Origin: Litorisediminicola beolgyonensis
GTDB lineage: Bacteria > Pseudomonadota > Alphaproteobacteria > Rhodobacterales > Rhodobacteraceae
Assembly (NCBI RefSeq): GCF_042679605.1
Contig: NZ_JBHTMU010000049.1
Location: 1 to 27,259 of the forward strand
Reading direction: 5' to 3'
Length of the DNA: 27,259 nucleotides
The notes beneath the pieces are model-generated. The model was not told the origin of the DNA, ran no database searches, and worked only from the letters and a program-made list of their open reading frames with translations. Every line of letters begins with the position of its first letter. The first letter of the stretch is position 1. The position numbers were made by a program, and so were the translations under genes. Of the stretch, positions 19,221 through 27,143 are shown one piece after another.

Positions 19221-19246
19221 GGTCCGCGACTCCCCCCGGGCGGACC
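19221..19246 (-). repeat. Hairpin in the mreB leader
   Basis: GGTCCGC (19221-19227) and GCGGACC (19240-19246) form a perfect 7-bp stem around a 12-base C/G-rich loop. It begins almost at the predicted mreB transcription start, so the mreB mRNA would carry a stem-loop at its 5' end. This could protect the message from decay. No T-run follows, which argues against a terminator. Role inferred only. Confidence 0.4.
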
Positions 19247-19253
19247 GGTGGCT

Positions 19254-19282
19254 CTTATAGGGGGGCCACGGCGCCAGCGAAA
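19254..19282 (-). promoter_or_regulatory. Candidate mreB promoter
   Basis: On the minus strand, TATAAG (19254-19259) is a good -10. A weak -35, TTTCGC (19277-19282), lies exactly 17 bases upstream. Transcription would start near 19247, giving a leader of about 50 bases. TATAAG is one of few AT-rich stretches in this GC-rich gap. The -35 is poor, so confidence is moderate. Confidence 0.4.
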
Positions 19283-19324
19283 GGGTGCGGGCGCCGGTTT
19301 CAGCACGATTCAGCCGGCGCTGCT

Positions 19325-19966
19325 TCAGCGCGGCCACGCGATGGGCACACGGTCGCGGATGCGCTTGAGTTTGAGCAGCACGTGGTAGTTCTCGATCGAG
19401 TGATCCTCGTCCATGTCGAGCACGTCCGGCGCCATCCAGTAGACCGAGCCCAGATTGCGAAAACCCAGTTCGCGCGGGGGCATATGGCAGACCGTGTCGT
19501 CGACGCGGCAGAGATTGACCACCCAGCCTTCGCCGGGAAGCTGGCCGCGCGACTTGGTGGTCTTGGGCGAGGCGAAGGCGATGGTCGGGATCCTGAGCGA
19601 CATGCCGATGATCTGCGCCGACGCCGCGCCCAGGCTGTGGCCGAGGATGAATTTCGGTCTCAGCGCCTTGGCGAACGGGTAGAGAAGCTGCGCGTGCTCG
19701 AGGAACCCGGCGTGATAGAGCGCCCCCGAATCGCCCGGCACCACCTCGAACCCGTGCCCGTCCATCGGCACCGGGCCGATCTGAAGGTTGAAGTCGAACC
19801 AGTCCATGATCTCGTTGGTGCCGGGAATCAGCAGCGTGCCGTCCTTCAGCATCGTCGCCTGCGCCCCGCGGATGTCGATCGAGGTGTGGACGATCTCGGG
19901 CGGCAGCCGCCGGTCGCGCAGATCGCGCAGGAGATCCGCCGCGGCGGTCAAATCGAGCTTGGCCAT
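19325..19966 (-). CDS. Lipase-like alpha/beta hydrolase
   Basis: 213 residues, no signal peptide, so probably cytosolic. The nucleophile elbow is GHSLG at 109-113 (Ser111), followed by small residues AASAQI as in class 3 lipases. The late segments LCRVDDTVCHMPP (candidate acid Asp156 or Asp157) and DEDHSIENYHVLL (candidate His189) complete a plausible triad and resemble the DPVP and HS-Y segments of Lipase_3 proteins. The LLIPGTNEIMDWFDFNLQ segment (45-62) resembles the 'GT....DW..N' region of the same family. The natural substrate is unknown. It lies 130 bases upstream of mreB on the same strand. GGAGA lies 5 bases before the ATG. Confidence 0.75.
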   Translation of the reverse strand: MAKLDLTAAADLLRDLRDRRLPPEIVHTSIDIRGAQATMLKDGTLLIPGTNEIMDWFDFNLQIGPVPMDGHGFEVVPGDSGALYHAGFLEHAQLLYPFAKALRPKFILGHSLGAASAQIIGMSLRIPTIAFASPKTTKSRGQLPGEGWVVNLCRVDDTVCHMPPRELGFRNLGSVYWMAPDVLDMDEDHSIENYHVLLKLKRIRDRVPIAWPR

Positions 19967-20249
19967 ATCTGTCTCCGAAATGGATTTGGGTTGAATGCCC
20001 CGATCCTAGCACAGCCGGTGCGTGCCGCGTCGCTTTTTCGACAAGGCCGCCGGGCAGGGACCCGCAGGGACTGCTGATGGGGACGATGGTCAGGTGAAAA
20101 CGGACCCGAAACCGCACGGTCGGGTGTCGGAGCCGCTGTCCGGGAGACCGCATGTCGCTTTCCGTCCACAAGAAGTCGGGCGGGCTCGTGGCGGGTGGGG
20201 CGCGGCGCGGCTAAGACGGGCCAAACTCACCCGCCCGGAGTGCGCTCTC
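19967..20249. other. Divergent intergenic region
   Basis: 283 bases between the leftward lipase-like gene and the rightward FAD/GcvT gene, so it should hold two promoters. I see a possible TAGGAT -10 for the lipase-like gene on the minus strand near 20003, without a convincing -35, and CGGAG about 9 bases before the ATG at 20250. No clear operator, RNA gene or small ORF with a ribosome site is visible. Confidence 0.4.
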
Positions 20250-22751
20250 ATGAAGACCCAGGTCAAAGCTCTCGTCGTCGGCGGTGGCGCCGTCGGCACG
20301 TCCATCGCCTATCACCTCGCCAAGGCCGGCTGGCAGGACGTCATGCTCCTGGAGCGCGACGAGCTCACCTCCGGCTCGACCTGGCATGCCGCGGGTCTTC
20401 TGCCCTATTTCAACATGTCCTACGCGACGACCCACATCCACGACTACTCGATCAAGTTCTACAAGACGCTCGAGGAAGAGACCGGCCTCAATGCGGGCTT
20501 CTTCGTGGTGGGCAACCTGCGCATGGCGCAGACCGATGCGCGCATGGACGAGTACATGCTCTATGCGTCGACCGCCGAGACCTGCGGCGTGCCCTTCGAG
20601 TGGATGACCCCCGACCAGATCAAGGAGCGCTGGCCGCTGATCCGCACCGACGACCTGAAGGGCGCGATCTACCACCCGACCGACGGCTACATCAATCCCG
20701 CCGACGTCACCATGGCGATGGCCAAGGGCGCCCGCCAGCGCGGCGTCATGATCGAGCGCAAGTGGCAGGTCGACGGCTACGAATGGGCCGGAGATCACTG
20801 GAACGTCACCGTCACCAAGATGGTCGAGAAGGGCGGCAACCTCGTGCCCTCCGACGAGACCCAGGTGATCGAGGCCGAGCATGTCGTGACCGCGACCGGC
20901 AACCACGCGCAGCGCACCGCGAAGCTCCTTGGCATCAAGATCCCCGCGATCCCGGTCGAGCACCAGTTCATCGTGACCGAGCCCGATCCGACCCTCGTGG
21001 AATGGCGCAAGACCAACGATCAGCACCCGGTCATCCGCGACGCCGATGCCAAGTGGTATGTCCGCGAAGAGCGCGGCGGCTGGATCCTCGGCCCCTACGA
21101 GCTGAACGCGCCCGCGCGGTTCGAATACGGCGTGCCCGACAGCTTCCGCGCCGACCTCTTCCCGCTCGATCTCGAGCGGATCGAGGAAGAGTACATGTCG
21201 ATGATCCACCGGATCCCGTCCTCCGAGGAAGTGGGTCTCAAGGACGATTTCAACGGCCCGATCTGCTACACGCCCGACGGCAACCCGCTCATCGGCCCCG
21301 CGCCGGGCCTGCGCAACATGTGGCTGGCCGAGGGCTTCTCCTTCGGGATCACCGCCGCCGGCGGCGCCGGTCACTACCTCGCGCAGCTGATGGTCGAGGG
21401 CGAGGCCGAGATCGACATGGCCTCGCTCGACCCCAAGCGCTACGGCTCGTGGATGACGACCGAGTATGCCGCCCGCAAGAACGAGGAGGCCTACGAGCAC
21501 GTCTACATCCTCCACCACCCCGACGAGGAACGCCCGGCCTGCCGCCCGCTCCGCACCGCGCCCGCCTATGACCGGCAGAAGGCGCTGGGCGCGCAGTTCG
21601 GCCATGTGAACGGCTGGGAGCGCCCGAACTACTACGGCCCGCTCGATGCGGAAGACAGCTTCGACCACGATGCGCGCAGCTTCCGCCGCGGCGGCTGGTG
21701 GCAGCATGCGGTCGACGAGGCCCGCGCGATCCGCGAGGCCGCGGGCCTGATCGACGCCACCGCCTTTGCCAAGCATCGCGTGGCGGGCCCCGGCGCGACC
21801 GCGTTCCTCGACTGGTTCACCTGCAACAAGCTGCCGAAGGTGGGCCGGATCAACCTGACCTACGCGCTGACCTCGAAGGGCACGACCCGGACCGAATACA
21901 CCATCGTCCGGCTGGCGGAGAACGAGTATTACCTCGTCTCCGCCGGGGCCTGGGCCGCCTATGACGCCGACTACCTGCGCAAGGCCGCGGCCGACAAGGC
22001 GGGCGAGTTCGGCTATATCGAGATCCAGGATGTCACCACCCAATGGGGAGTCTACGCCATCGCCGGTCCGAAATCGCGCGACGTGCTGAAAGAGCTGATC
22101 CGCGACGCCGATCCCGAGACCGCGCTGTCGAACAAGCGCTTCCCCTGGCTGTCCGCCCGCGACATCGAGCTCGGCATGGTGCCTGTCATGGCGATCCGCG
22201 TGGCCTATACCGGCGAGCTTGGCTGGGAGCTGCACCACCCGATCGAGATGGGCGCGCATCTCTGGGACAAGCTGATGGCGGCGGGCGAAAAGCACGGGCT
22301 GAAGCCCGTCGGAGCCCGCGCCCAGAACTGGCTTCGCCAGGAGAAGAGCTACCGCGCCTTTGGCAACGAGCTTGGCCGCGACGCCACCCCGCTCGAGGCC
22401 GATCTGCCGCGCTTCGTCGATCTGGACAAGGGCTTCCACGGCAAGGACGCGCTGGTCGAGACCGGTGTGCGGTCGAAGTGCTGCACGCTCCTGATCGACG
22501 GTCCGGAGGATGCCGATCCCTGGGGCCGCGAGGCGCTCTATACCGAGGACGGCACCCGCGTCGGACGCCTGACCTCGGGCGGCTATTCGGTCGCGTTCGG
22601 CAAGTCCATCGGCATGGGCTATGTCCGTCCCGAGCTGGCGGTGCCGGGCACGAAGCTCAAGGTGCGGATGTTCCGCGAGCTCTGGGATGCCGAGGTCGTC
22701 GAGGACAGCCCCTACGACCCGAAGAACGAGACCATCCGCAAGGACGGCTGA
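20250..22751 (+). CDS. FAD-dependent oxidoreductase fused to GcvT domain (dimethylglycine/sarcosine dehydrogenase family)
   Basis: 833 residues. The N-terminal DAO-type domain (about 1-380) opens with the FAD dinucleotide motif VVGGGAVGTSIAYHLAKAGW. It is followed by GSTWHAAG, whose His46 lies where dimethylglycine and sarcosine dehydrogenases attach FAD covalently. The C-terminal half (about 430-830) is a GcvT-like folate-binding region, with YTGELGWELHHP and GARAQNWLRQEKSYRAFGNELG (split at about residue 710), then the GCV_T C-terminal barrel. Such enzymes remove an N-methyl group from glycine-betaine-derived or related amines and pass the carbon to tetrahydrofolate. Rhodobacteraceae carry many paralogues, so the substrate cannot be named. 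The ATG at 20250 is preferred because MKTQVKALVVGGG is the standard start; an open frame further upstream is unsupported. Confidence 0.9.
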   Translation: MKTQVKALVVGGGAVGTSIAYHLAKAGWQDVMLLERDELTSGSTWHAAGLLPYFNMSYATTHIHDYSIKFYKTLEEETGLNAGFFVVGNLRMAQTDARMDEYMLYASTAETCGVPFEWMTPDQIKERWPLIRTDDLKGAIYHPTDGYINPADVTMAMAKGARQRGVMIERKWQVDGYEWAGDHWNVTVTKMVEKGGNLVPSDETQVIEAEHVVTATGNHAQRTAKLLGIKIPAIPVEHQFIVTEPDPTLVEWRKTNDQHPVIRDADAKWYVREERGGWILGPYELNAPARFEYGVPDSFRADLFPLDLERIEEEYMSMIHRIPSSEEVGLKDDFNGPICYTPDGNPLIGPAPGLRNMWLAEGFSFGITAAGGAGHYLAQLMVEGEAEIDMASLDPKRYGSWMTTEYAARKNEEAYEHVYILHHPDEERPACRPLRTAPAYDRQKALGAQFGHVNGWERPNYYGPLDAEDSFDHDARSFRRGGWWQHAVDEARAIREAAGLIDATAFAKHRVAGPGATAFLDWFTCNKLPKVGRINLTYALTSKGTTRTEYTIVRLAENEYYLVSAGAWAAYDADYLRKAAADKAGEFGYIEIQDVTTQWGVYAIAGPKSRDVLKELIRDADPETALSNKRFPWLSARDIELGMVPVMAIRVAYTGELGWELHHPIEMGAHLWDKLMAAGEKHGLKPVGARAQNWLRQEKSYRAFGNELGRDATPLEADLPRFVDLDKGFHGKDALVETGVRSKCCTLLIDGPEDADPWGREALYTEDGTRVGRLTSGGYSVAFGKSIGMGYVRPELAVPGTKLKVRMFRELWDAEVVEDSPYDPKNETIRKDG

Positions 22752-22766
22752 GGTCCGATCCAAAGG

Positions 22767-22787
22767 AGCGCGCGTTCCGCGCGCGCT
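22767..22787 (+). terminator. Hairpin after the FAD/GcvT gene
   Basis: A perfect 8-bp stem AGCGCGCG / CGCGCGCT with loop TTCCG, starting 16 bases after the stop codon. The stem is nearly all G and C and very stable. No T-run follows, so it would be an atypical terminator or a 3'-end protecting structure. Confidence 0.45.
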
Positions 22788-22824
22788 GCTCTGGCAGTCT
22801 GATCGTCCCGATCATCCTGCGCGG

Positions 22825-22847
22825 CGCGAGGGGCGATGCCCCTTGCG
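22825..22847. repeat. Ten-bp GC hairpin
   Basis: CGCGAGGGGC pairs with GCCCCTTGCG (one G-T pair) around loop GAT. Its GCGAGGGGC/GCCCC core resembles the stems of the element at 11754-11796 (GCGAGGGC and GCGAGAGGC), so it may belong to the same family of intergenic hairpins. It could end transcription from either convergent gene. Confidence 0.45.
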
Positions 22848-23062
22848 GGCGCGTTTGGCGGGGTATGCGCTGCTGCGGCTGTGGTGGTGCCGTTTGCCGC
22901 AATTTGCCTGACGCGTCGGCATCACGGTCGACGCCGGACGTGGATTCACGAGCGCGTCCGGGATGGGTGCCGATCCTGACGGCCAAGGCAGATCCTTCAC
23001 CGTCAGAGACCGACGTCAGCCCGGCACACCCGACAACAGCCGCCGAGCGCCCGACGCCGCCC

Positions 23063-25621
23063 TCACCGCCCGTCGCCCGGATCGAGATCGGCGACATCGT
23101 CGTCGTCGAGCGTCGTGTCCATCGTGGGCGACTTGGCGTCGCGCGTTGTCTCCTCGGAGACCTCCTCGGCGGAGCCTTCGACCTCTTCGTCGTCGGAGCG
23201 CTCCTGCGAGAGCCGCAGCACCTGCGTGCGGCCCTTCTTGTCCTCGCCGAAGAACAGCGTCTGGTGCGGGAAGGGGATCTCGATCCCGCGCTCGTCGAAG
23301 AGCTTCTTCAGGAGCTCGTTGTAGAGACGCCCGATGCCCCATTGCTTGCCCGGCACGGTCTTGATCCGCGCCCGCAGCACCACGGCGCTGTCGCCCAGCG
23401 TCTGCACCCCGAACCATTCAAGATCGTCGAGGATGAACCCGCCCTGATCCTCGTCGCCCCTGAGCGTCTCGAAGGCGTCGAGCATCGCGGTCTTGGCCTC
23501 GTCGATATCCTCGCGATAGGCGATCCCCATATCCGCGACATGGTAGGAGAAGTCGCGCATGTAGTTCGACACCATGTCGACCGAGGAGAACGGGATGATG
23601 TGATAGGTCCCGTCGACCGCGCGCAGGCTCACCGAGCGCACGGTCAGCTTGTCGACCGTGCCGGTTGTGCCGCCCACGGTCACCACGTCGCCCACGTTCA
23701 TCGCGTTGTCGAGCTGGATGAACACGCCGGTGATGATGTCCTGCACCATCTTCTGCGCGCCGAAACCGATGGCGAGACCGAGCACACCGGCCGAGGCCAG
23801 GAGCGGCCCGATATTGATGCCGATCTCGCTGAGGCAGAACATCAGGGTCAGGATCAGAAGCCCGATCGTCACCGCATTGCGCAGGAGCGACAGGAGCGTC
23901 GTCTCCCGCGAGCTCGGGATGGTGCCGTAATCGGGGTTCAGGCGGTAATCGATCCACGAGTTGAAGGCGAGCCAGATGCCGAAGGCCACGAGCAGGATCA
24001 GCACCACCGAGACCACCGCGCCCGAGAGGCTGAGACCGCGGTCGGAGCCGAGGAAGGCGCCGAAATTGAGAAGGCCCATCACGCTCAGCGCGTAGACGAG
24101 GACCGCGACCGAGACGAGGATGCGAAGGGTCACGAGGATCTTCGGCACGATCGCGTTCAGGCGGTGCTCGAGAAGCGGCAGCTTCTTGCGCAGTTCGTCG
24201 GGCAAGGTGATGCCGCGCGACAGCGCCCGTCCCAAGGCCCCCACGATGACCGAGCCGATCAGGACCGCGAGCGCGACCTTGCCGGACGCGGTCAGGAGAT
24301 CGGCCACCGCCGTGGCGGGGCGGGTCATCACCACCACGAACATCACCGCGAGATAGATCAGCGCGAACCAGTGCCAGTTGCGCACCAACGGCGCGAGCGG
24401 CCCGGTCAGGCGGTGCTTGTCGGCGACGGTCTCCTCGTATTCGTCCTCGTCGAACTCATGCGTCTTGATGCGGCGCGCGATCCAGTTGGCGACGTTGTCG
24501 CGATGCCGGATCACCAGCACGACGAGATAGAGCAGCACGAATAGCGACAGCACCGCCGAGACGGCATTGCCGGCGGCGAAGGAGATGTTGCGGTTGACCA
24601 CCGGCAGGATGAGGAGCTGCCCGTAGCCCATCACCGACACCACCACGTTGAGATGCCGCATCAGCCGCTTCGCCGCGCGGTTCGAGAGGTTGATCAGCCG
24701 CAGCCCGCCCGCCGAGGGCGAGACGATGGCACGGATCGCGACCTTGATCAGCTCGACGATCAGGAAGGCGTTGAGGTAGAGCGCCTGCCGGAAGCCCATC
24801 TGCCCGTAATCGCCGAGCGCGAGCACCGCGATGGCGTAGCCGAGGCCCCAGGCGACGATCACCGTCATCGCATCGAGCACCAGCGAGCCGCCGAAAAGCA
24901 GGAGCGTGCGGATGATGTTGGTGTCCTGCACCCGCTCGCCCATCCGCCGGAACACCGGCTGGAAGAGCGTCCGGAGCGCCAGGAACACCGCGACGGTGAT
25001 GACGATGACGAGAAGCAGCGAGCGCAGCGTCTCCCAGAGAACAGTCAGTTCCTGCCCGGACAGACCGTTCAGGATCGACGAGCCCGAGGTCAGGCTGTCG
25101 TAGAAATTGGCCGCGCTTGCCGCCGCACTCTGCGCCACCTCCTGCGTCCATTCGGCGACCCGTGTGCCGATCGACGCGGTGTTCTGCGGGCCGGTCTGCG
25201 CGGTGCTGCCGTCGCCCTTGCCGCTCTGGCCGTCGCCGCTCTGACCGCCGTCCTGCTGGCCGCTGCCGTCTTGGCTGCCGTCCTGGCCGCCGCCATCCTG
25301 GCTGCTACCGTCGGACCCGCTGCCGCTGCTGCTGTCGGAGCCGCTACCGTCGCCATTGCCCGAGCCGCCTTGCTCCTTCACCACGCTTTCAAGCTCGGTG
25401 ATCAGCTCCTGGCGCGCCTTGTCGTCCTTCAGGACGTCGAGCAGGCTTTGCAGCGGGGCCGAGGCCGCGTCGCCGCCGCTGTCGGAGCTCGACGAGCCGC
25501 CGCCGAAGAGCGACTGCGCCGCGACTGGCTGAGGCAGCGCGGCGAGGGCGAGGGAGATGCAGCAGAGAAGAGCGACAAGGAAATACCGGAGGGACGCAAC
25601 GGAGCGCGCGGCAGAAACCAT
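23063..25621 (-). CDS. Large MscS-family mechanosensitive channel with signal peptide and low-complexity linker
   Basis: 852 residues, far longer than E. coli MscS (286) and closer to MscK-like forms. A signal peptide is at about 1-35 (ending in PVAAQ). It is followed by a Ser/Gly patch, a short helix, and about 55 residues made almost only of Gly, Ser, Asp and Gln. About ten membrane helices follow. The pore helix and beta domain contain GLAIGFGAQK (615-624), MVQDIITGVFIQLDNAMNVG and VGGTTGTVDKL, the MscS signature. The C-terminus is a highly acidic tail (SDDEEVEG to DDDDVADLD). It should release solutes on hypo-osmotic shock. The ATG at 25619-25621 is chosen because the signal peptide starts there; the frame is open upstream to 25981 but that would run into the divergent gene. 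Confidence 0.9.
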   Translation of the reverse strand: MVSAARSVASLRYFLVALLCCISLALAALPQPVAAQSLFGGGSSSSDSGGDAASAPLQSLLDVLKDDKARQELITELESVVKEQGGSGNGDGSGSDSSSGSGSDGSSQDGGGQDGSQDGSGQQDGGQSGDGQSGKGDGSTAQTGPQNTASIGTRVAEWTQEVAQSAAASAANFYDSLTSGSSILNGLSGQELTVLWETLRSLLLVIVITVAVFLALRTLFQPVFRRMGERVQDTNIIRTLLLFGGSLVLDAMTVIVAWGLGYAIAVLALGDYGQMGFRQALYLNAFLIVELIKVAIRAIVSPSAGGLRLINLSNRAAKRLMRHLNVVVSVMGYGQLLILPVVNRNISFAAGNAVSAVLSLFVLLYLVVLVIRHRDNVANWIARRIKTHEFDEDEYEETVADKHRLTGPLAPLVRNWHWFALIYLAVMFVVVMTRPATAVADLLTASGKVALAVLIGSVIVGALGRALSRGITLPDELRKKLPLLEHRLNAIVPKILVTLRILVSVAVLVYALSVMGLLNFGAFLGSDRGLSLSGAVVSVVLILLVAFGIWLAFNSWIDYRLNPDYGTIPSSRETTLLSLLRNAVTIGLLILTLMFCLSEIGINIGPLLASAGVLGLAIGFGAQKMVQDIITGVFIQLDNAMNVGDVVTVGGTTGTVDKLTVRSVSLRAVDGTYHIIPFSSVDMVSNYMRDFSYHVADMGIAYREDIDEAKTAMLDAFETLRGDEDQGGFILDDLEWFGVQTLGDSAVVLRARIKTVPGKQWGIGRLYNELLKKLFDERGIEIPFPHQTLFFGEDKKGRTQVLRLSQERSDDEEVEGSAEEVSEETTRDAKSPTMDTTLDDDDVADLDPGDGR

Positions 25622-25663
25622 TGGCAGAACTTTCTTTCTCGATACGAACGGCCCGGGGCCGCA

Positions 25664-25720
25664 CCTTTGCGGGCAGCATGGCCATGCCGCGCAAAGGCGC
25701 AACCCCGAGACCGGGTTTGC
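25664..25720. repeat. Two adjacent inverted repeats upstream of the channel gene
   Basis: CCTTTGCG (25664-25671) and CGCAAAGG (25690-25697) flank the 10-bp palindrome CATGGCCATG (25677-25686), making one near-symmetric 34-base element. Directly beside it, GCAA-CCC (25699-25705) pairs with GGG-T-TTGC (25713-25720) with one bulged T. They lie 43 to 99 bases before the channel start codon, in its leader or promoter. They could be a repressor site or RNA hairpins; I do not recognise them. Confidence 0.45.
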
Positions 25721-25806
25721 ACATGATTCCAAGAACAACGACAGCGATTCCCCTTGGTTCCCCCGAACTCTGCGCGCGGCCGGCCCCTTCCGGATAGGTT
25801 TTTCAA

Positions 25807-25839
25807 TTGATCGGATCAAATGGTGAACATATAACGAAC
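25807..25839 (+). promoter_or_regulatory. LexA-controlled promoter of the radical SAM gene
   Basis: TTGATC (25807-25812), exactly 17 bases, then TATAAC (25830-25835) form a good housekeeping promoter. GAAC (25825-25828), 7 bases, then GAAC (25836-25839) is an exact match to the direct-repeat LexA box known in alphaproteobacteria (GTTC-N7-GTTC on the other strand). The box covers the whole -10, so LexA bound here would block RNA polymerase, and DNA damage would release it. The start of transcription, about 7 bases after the -10, falls at the ATG at 25842, and no ribosome site is present, which suggests a leaderless message. Confidence 0.75.
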
Positions 25840-25841
25840 GT

Positions 25842-27074
25842 ATGGTGAAGCGTACCCTTTCCGAAAAGCTGGCGATTCTCTCCGACGCGGCGAAATACGA
25901 TGCCTCCTGCGCCTCGTCGGGCGGGCAGCGGCGCGATTCCCGCGACGGCAAGGGCGTCGGCAGTTCCGGCGGATCGGGCATCTGCCACGCCTACGCGCCG
26001 GACGGGCGCTGCATCAGTCTTCTGAAGATCCTGATGACGAATTTCTGCATCTACGACTGCGCCTATTGCATCAATCGCGTCTCGAGCCGGATCGAACGCG
26101 CGCGCTTCTCGGTCGAAGAGGTCGTGTCGCTGACGATCGAGTTCTACCGCCGCAACTATATCGAGGGGCTGTTCCTGTCCTCGGGCATCATCCGCTCCCC
26201 CGACGACACGATGGCCGACATGGTGCGCATCGCGCGCACCCTGCGCGAGCAGGAGAATTTTCGCGGCTATATCCACCTCAAGACCATCCCCGATGCCGCG
26301 CCCGAGCTGATCGAGGAGGCGGGGAAATGGGCCGACCGGCTCTCGATCAATATCGAGATGCCGACCGAGCGGTCGCTCTCGGATCTCGCGCCCGAGAAAA
26401 GCGCGGGCGAGATCCGCAAGGCGATGGCCGAGGTGCGCATGCGCCGCGAGGCCTCGCGCGCGGGTCCGAGCTTTCGCGGCAAGCGCCCGGCGCGCTTCGC
26501 CCCCGCGGGGCAGTCGACGCAGGTGATCGTCGGGGCCGATGATGCGAACGATCGCACCATCCTCACGCAATCGGCCAATCTCTACGGCTCCTACGGTCTC
26601 AGCCGCGTCTACTACTCGGCCTTCTCGCCGATCCCCGATCCGGCGCGGGCGCTGCCGCTGAAGCCGCCGCCCCTGATGCGCGAACACCGGCTCTACCAGG
26701 CCGACTGGCTGTTGCGCTTCTACGATTTCCAGGTCTCCGAGATCGGTGGCAGCTCCGGCATGCTCGATCTCGACATCGACCCCAAGACCGCCTGGGCCGT
26801 CGCCAATCGCGGCCAGTTCCCCGTCGACATCATGACCGCCCAGCGCGAGATGCTCCTGCGCGTGCCGGGTTTCGGCACCCGCACCGTGCAGCGCCTGATC
26901 GCGGCGCGGCGGAACGGTCTGGTGCGGTTCGAGCATCTCAAGGCGATGGGCGCGGTGATGTCGCGCGCCCGCGCCTTCATCACCGCCCCCGGCTGGCGTC
27001 CGCGCGGGCTTCTCGACGCCGAGAACCTGCGCGCCCGCTTCGCGCCGCAGCCGGAACAGCTGGCCTTGTTCTGA
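25842..27074 (+). CDS. Putative DNA modification/repair radical SAM protein (UDG-linked family)
   Basis: 410 residues. The radical SAM cluster motif CxxxCxxC is at Cys69, Cys73 and Cys76 (in NFCIYDCAYC) and would hold a 4Fe-4S cluster that cleaves SAM. Three more cysteines lie before it (23, 48, 57), in a conserved N-terminal region with AAKYDASCASSG and GICHAYAPDGRCISLLKIL. Past the barrel, IEGLFLSSGI, YIHLKTIP and a HhH-like helix-hairpin-helix (about 337-360, LRVPGFGTRTVQRLIAARR) suggest DNA binding. This matches the family annotated as a radical SAM protein linked to uracil-DNA glycosylase, whose reaction is, to my knowledge, not established. Start at 25842 fits the family N-terminus. An exact LexA box controls it, and a likely UdgX gene begins 158 bases downstream. 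Confidence 0.9.
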   Translation: MVKRTLSEKLAILSDAAKYDASCASSGGQRRDSRDGKGVGSSGGSGICHAYAPDGRCISLLKILMTNFCIYDCAYCINRVSSRIERARFSVEEVVSLTIEFYRRNYIEGLFLSSGIIRSPDDTMADMVRIARTLREQENFRGYIHLKTIPDAAPELIEEAGKWADRLSINIEMPTERSLSDLAPEKSAGEIRKAMAEVRMRREASRAGPSFRGKRPARFAPAGQSTQVIVGADDANDRTILTQSANLYGSYGLSRVYYSAFSPIPDPARALPLKPPPLMREHRLYQADWLLRFYDFQVSEIGGSSGMLDLDIDPKTAWAVANRGQFPVDIMTAQREMLLRVPGFGTRTVQRLIAARRNGLVRFEHLKAMGAVMSRARAFITAPGWRPRGLLDAENLRARFAPQPEQLALF

Positions 27075-27143
27075 TGCCCCGGATGCATGAACCACACCCG
27101 ATCCTTACCCACGCGACGGTGCGCTTAGGGCAGCGCCGAGCCG

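Larger units (their letters stand above)
22752..23062. other. Convergent intergenic region without a gene
   Basis: 311 bases between the ends of the FAD/GcvT gene and the channel gene. It holds two GC-rich hairpins (listed separately) and a smaller GATCG/CGATC repeat at 22801-22813. No reading frame here has a good ribosome site or a recognisable protein. The region most likely serves termination for both convergent genes. Confidence 0.5.

Noticed and set aside
20211..22763. 850-codon minus-strand frame opposite the FAD/GcvT gene
   Set aside because: It lies antisense to a gene with clear family motifs throughout, and its own translation has no domain; composition is that of a shadow frame.
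25757..25768. GTTC-N4-GAAC inverted repeat in the channel/radical SAM gap
   Set aside because: It has the LexA half-sites in the wrong orientation and spacing for the alphaproteobacterial box; likely chance.
25622..25981. N-terminal extension of the channel protein by 120 residues
   Set aside because: It would cross into the divergent radical SAM gene and its LexA-controlled promoter, and would put a normal signal peptide in the middle of the protein.
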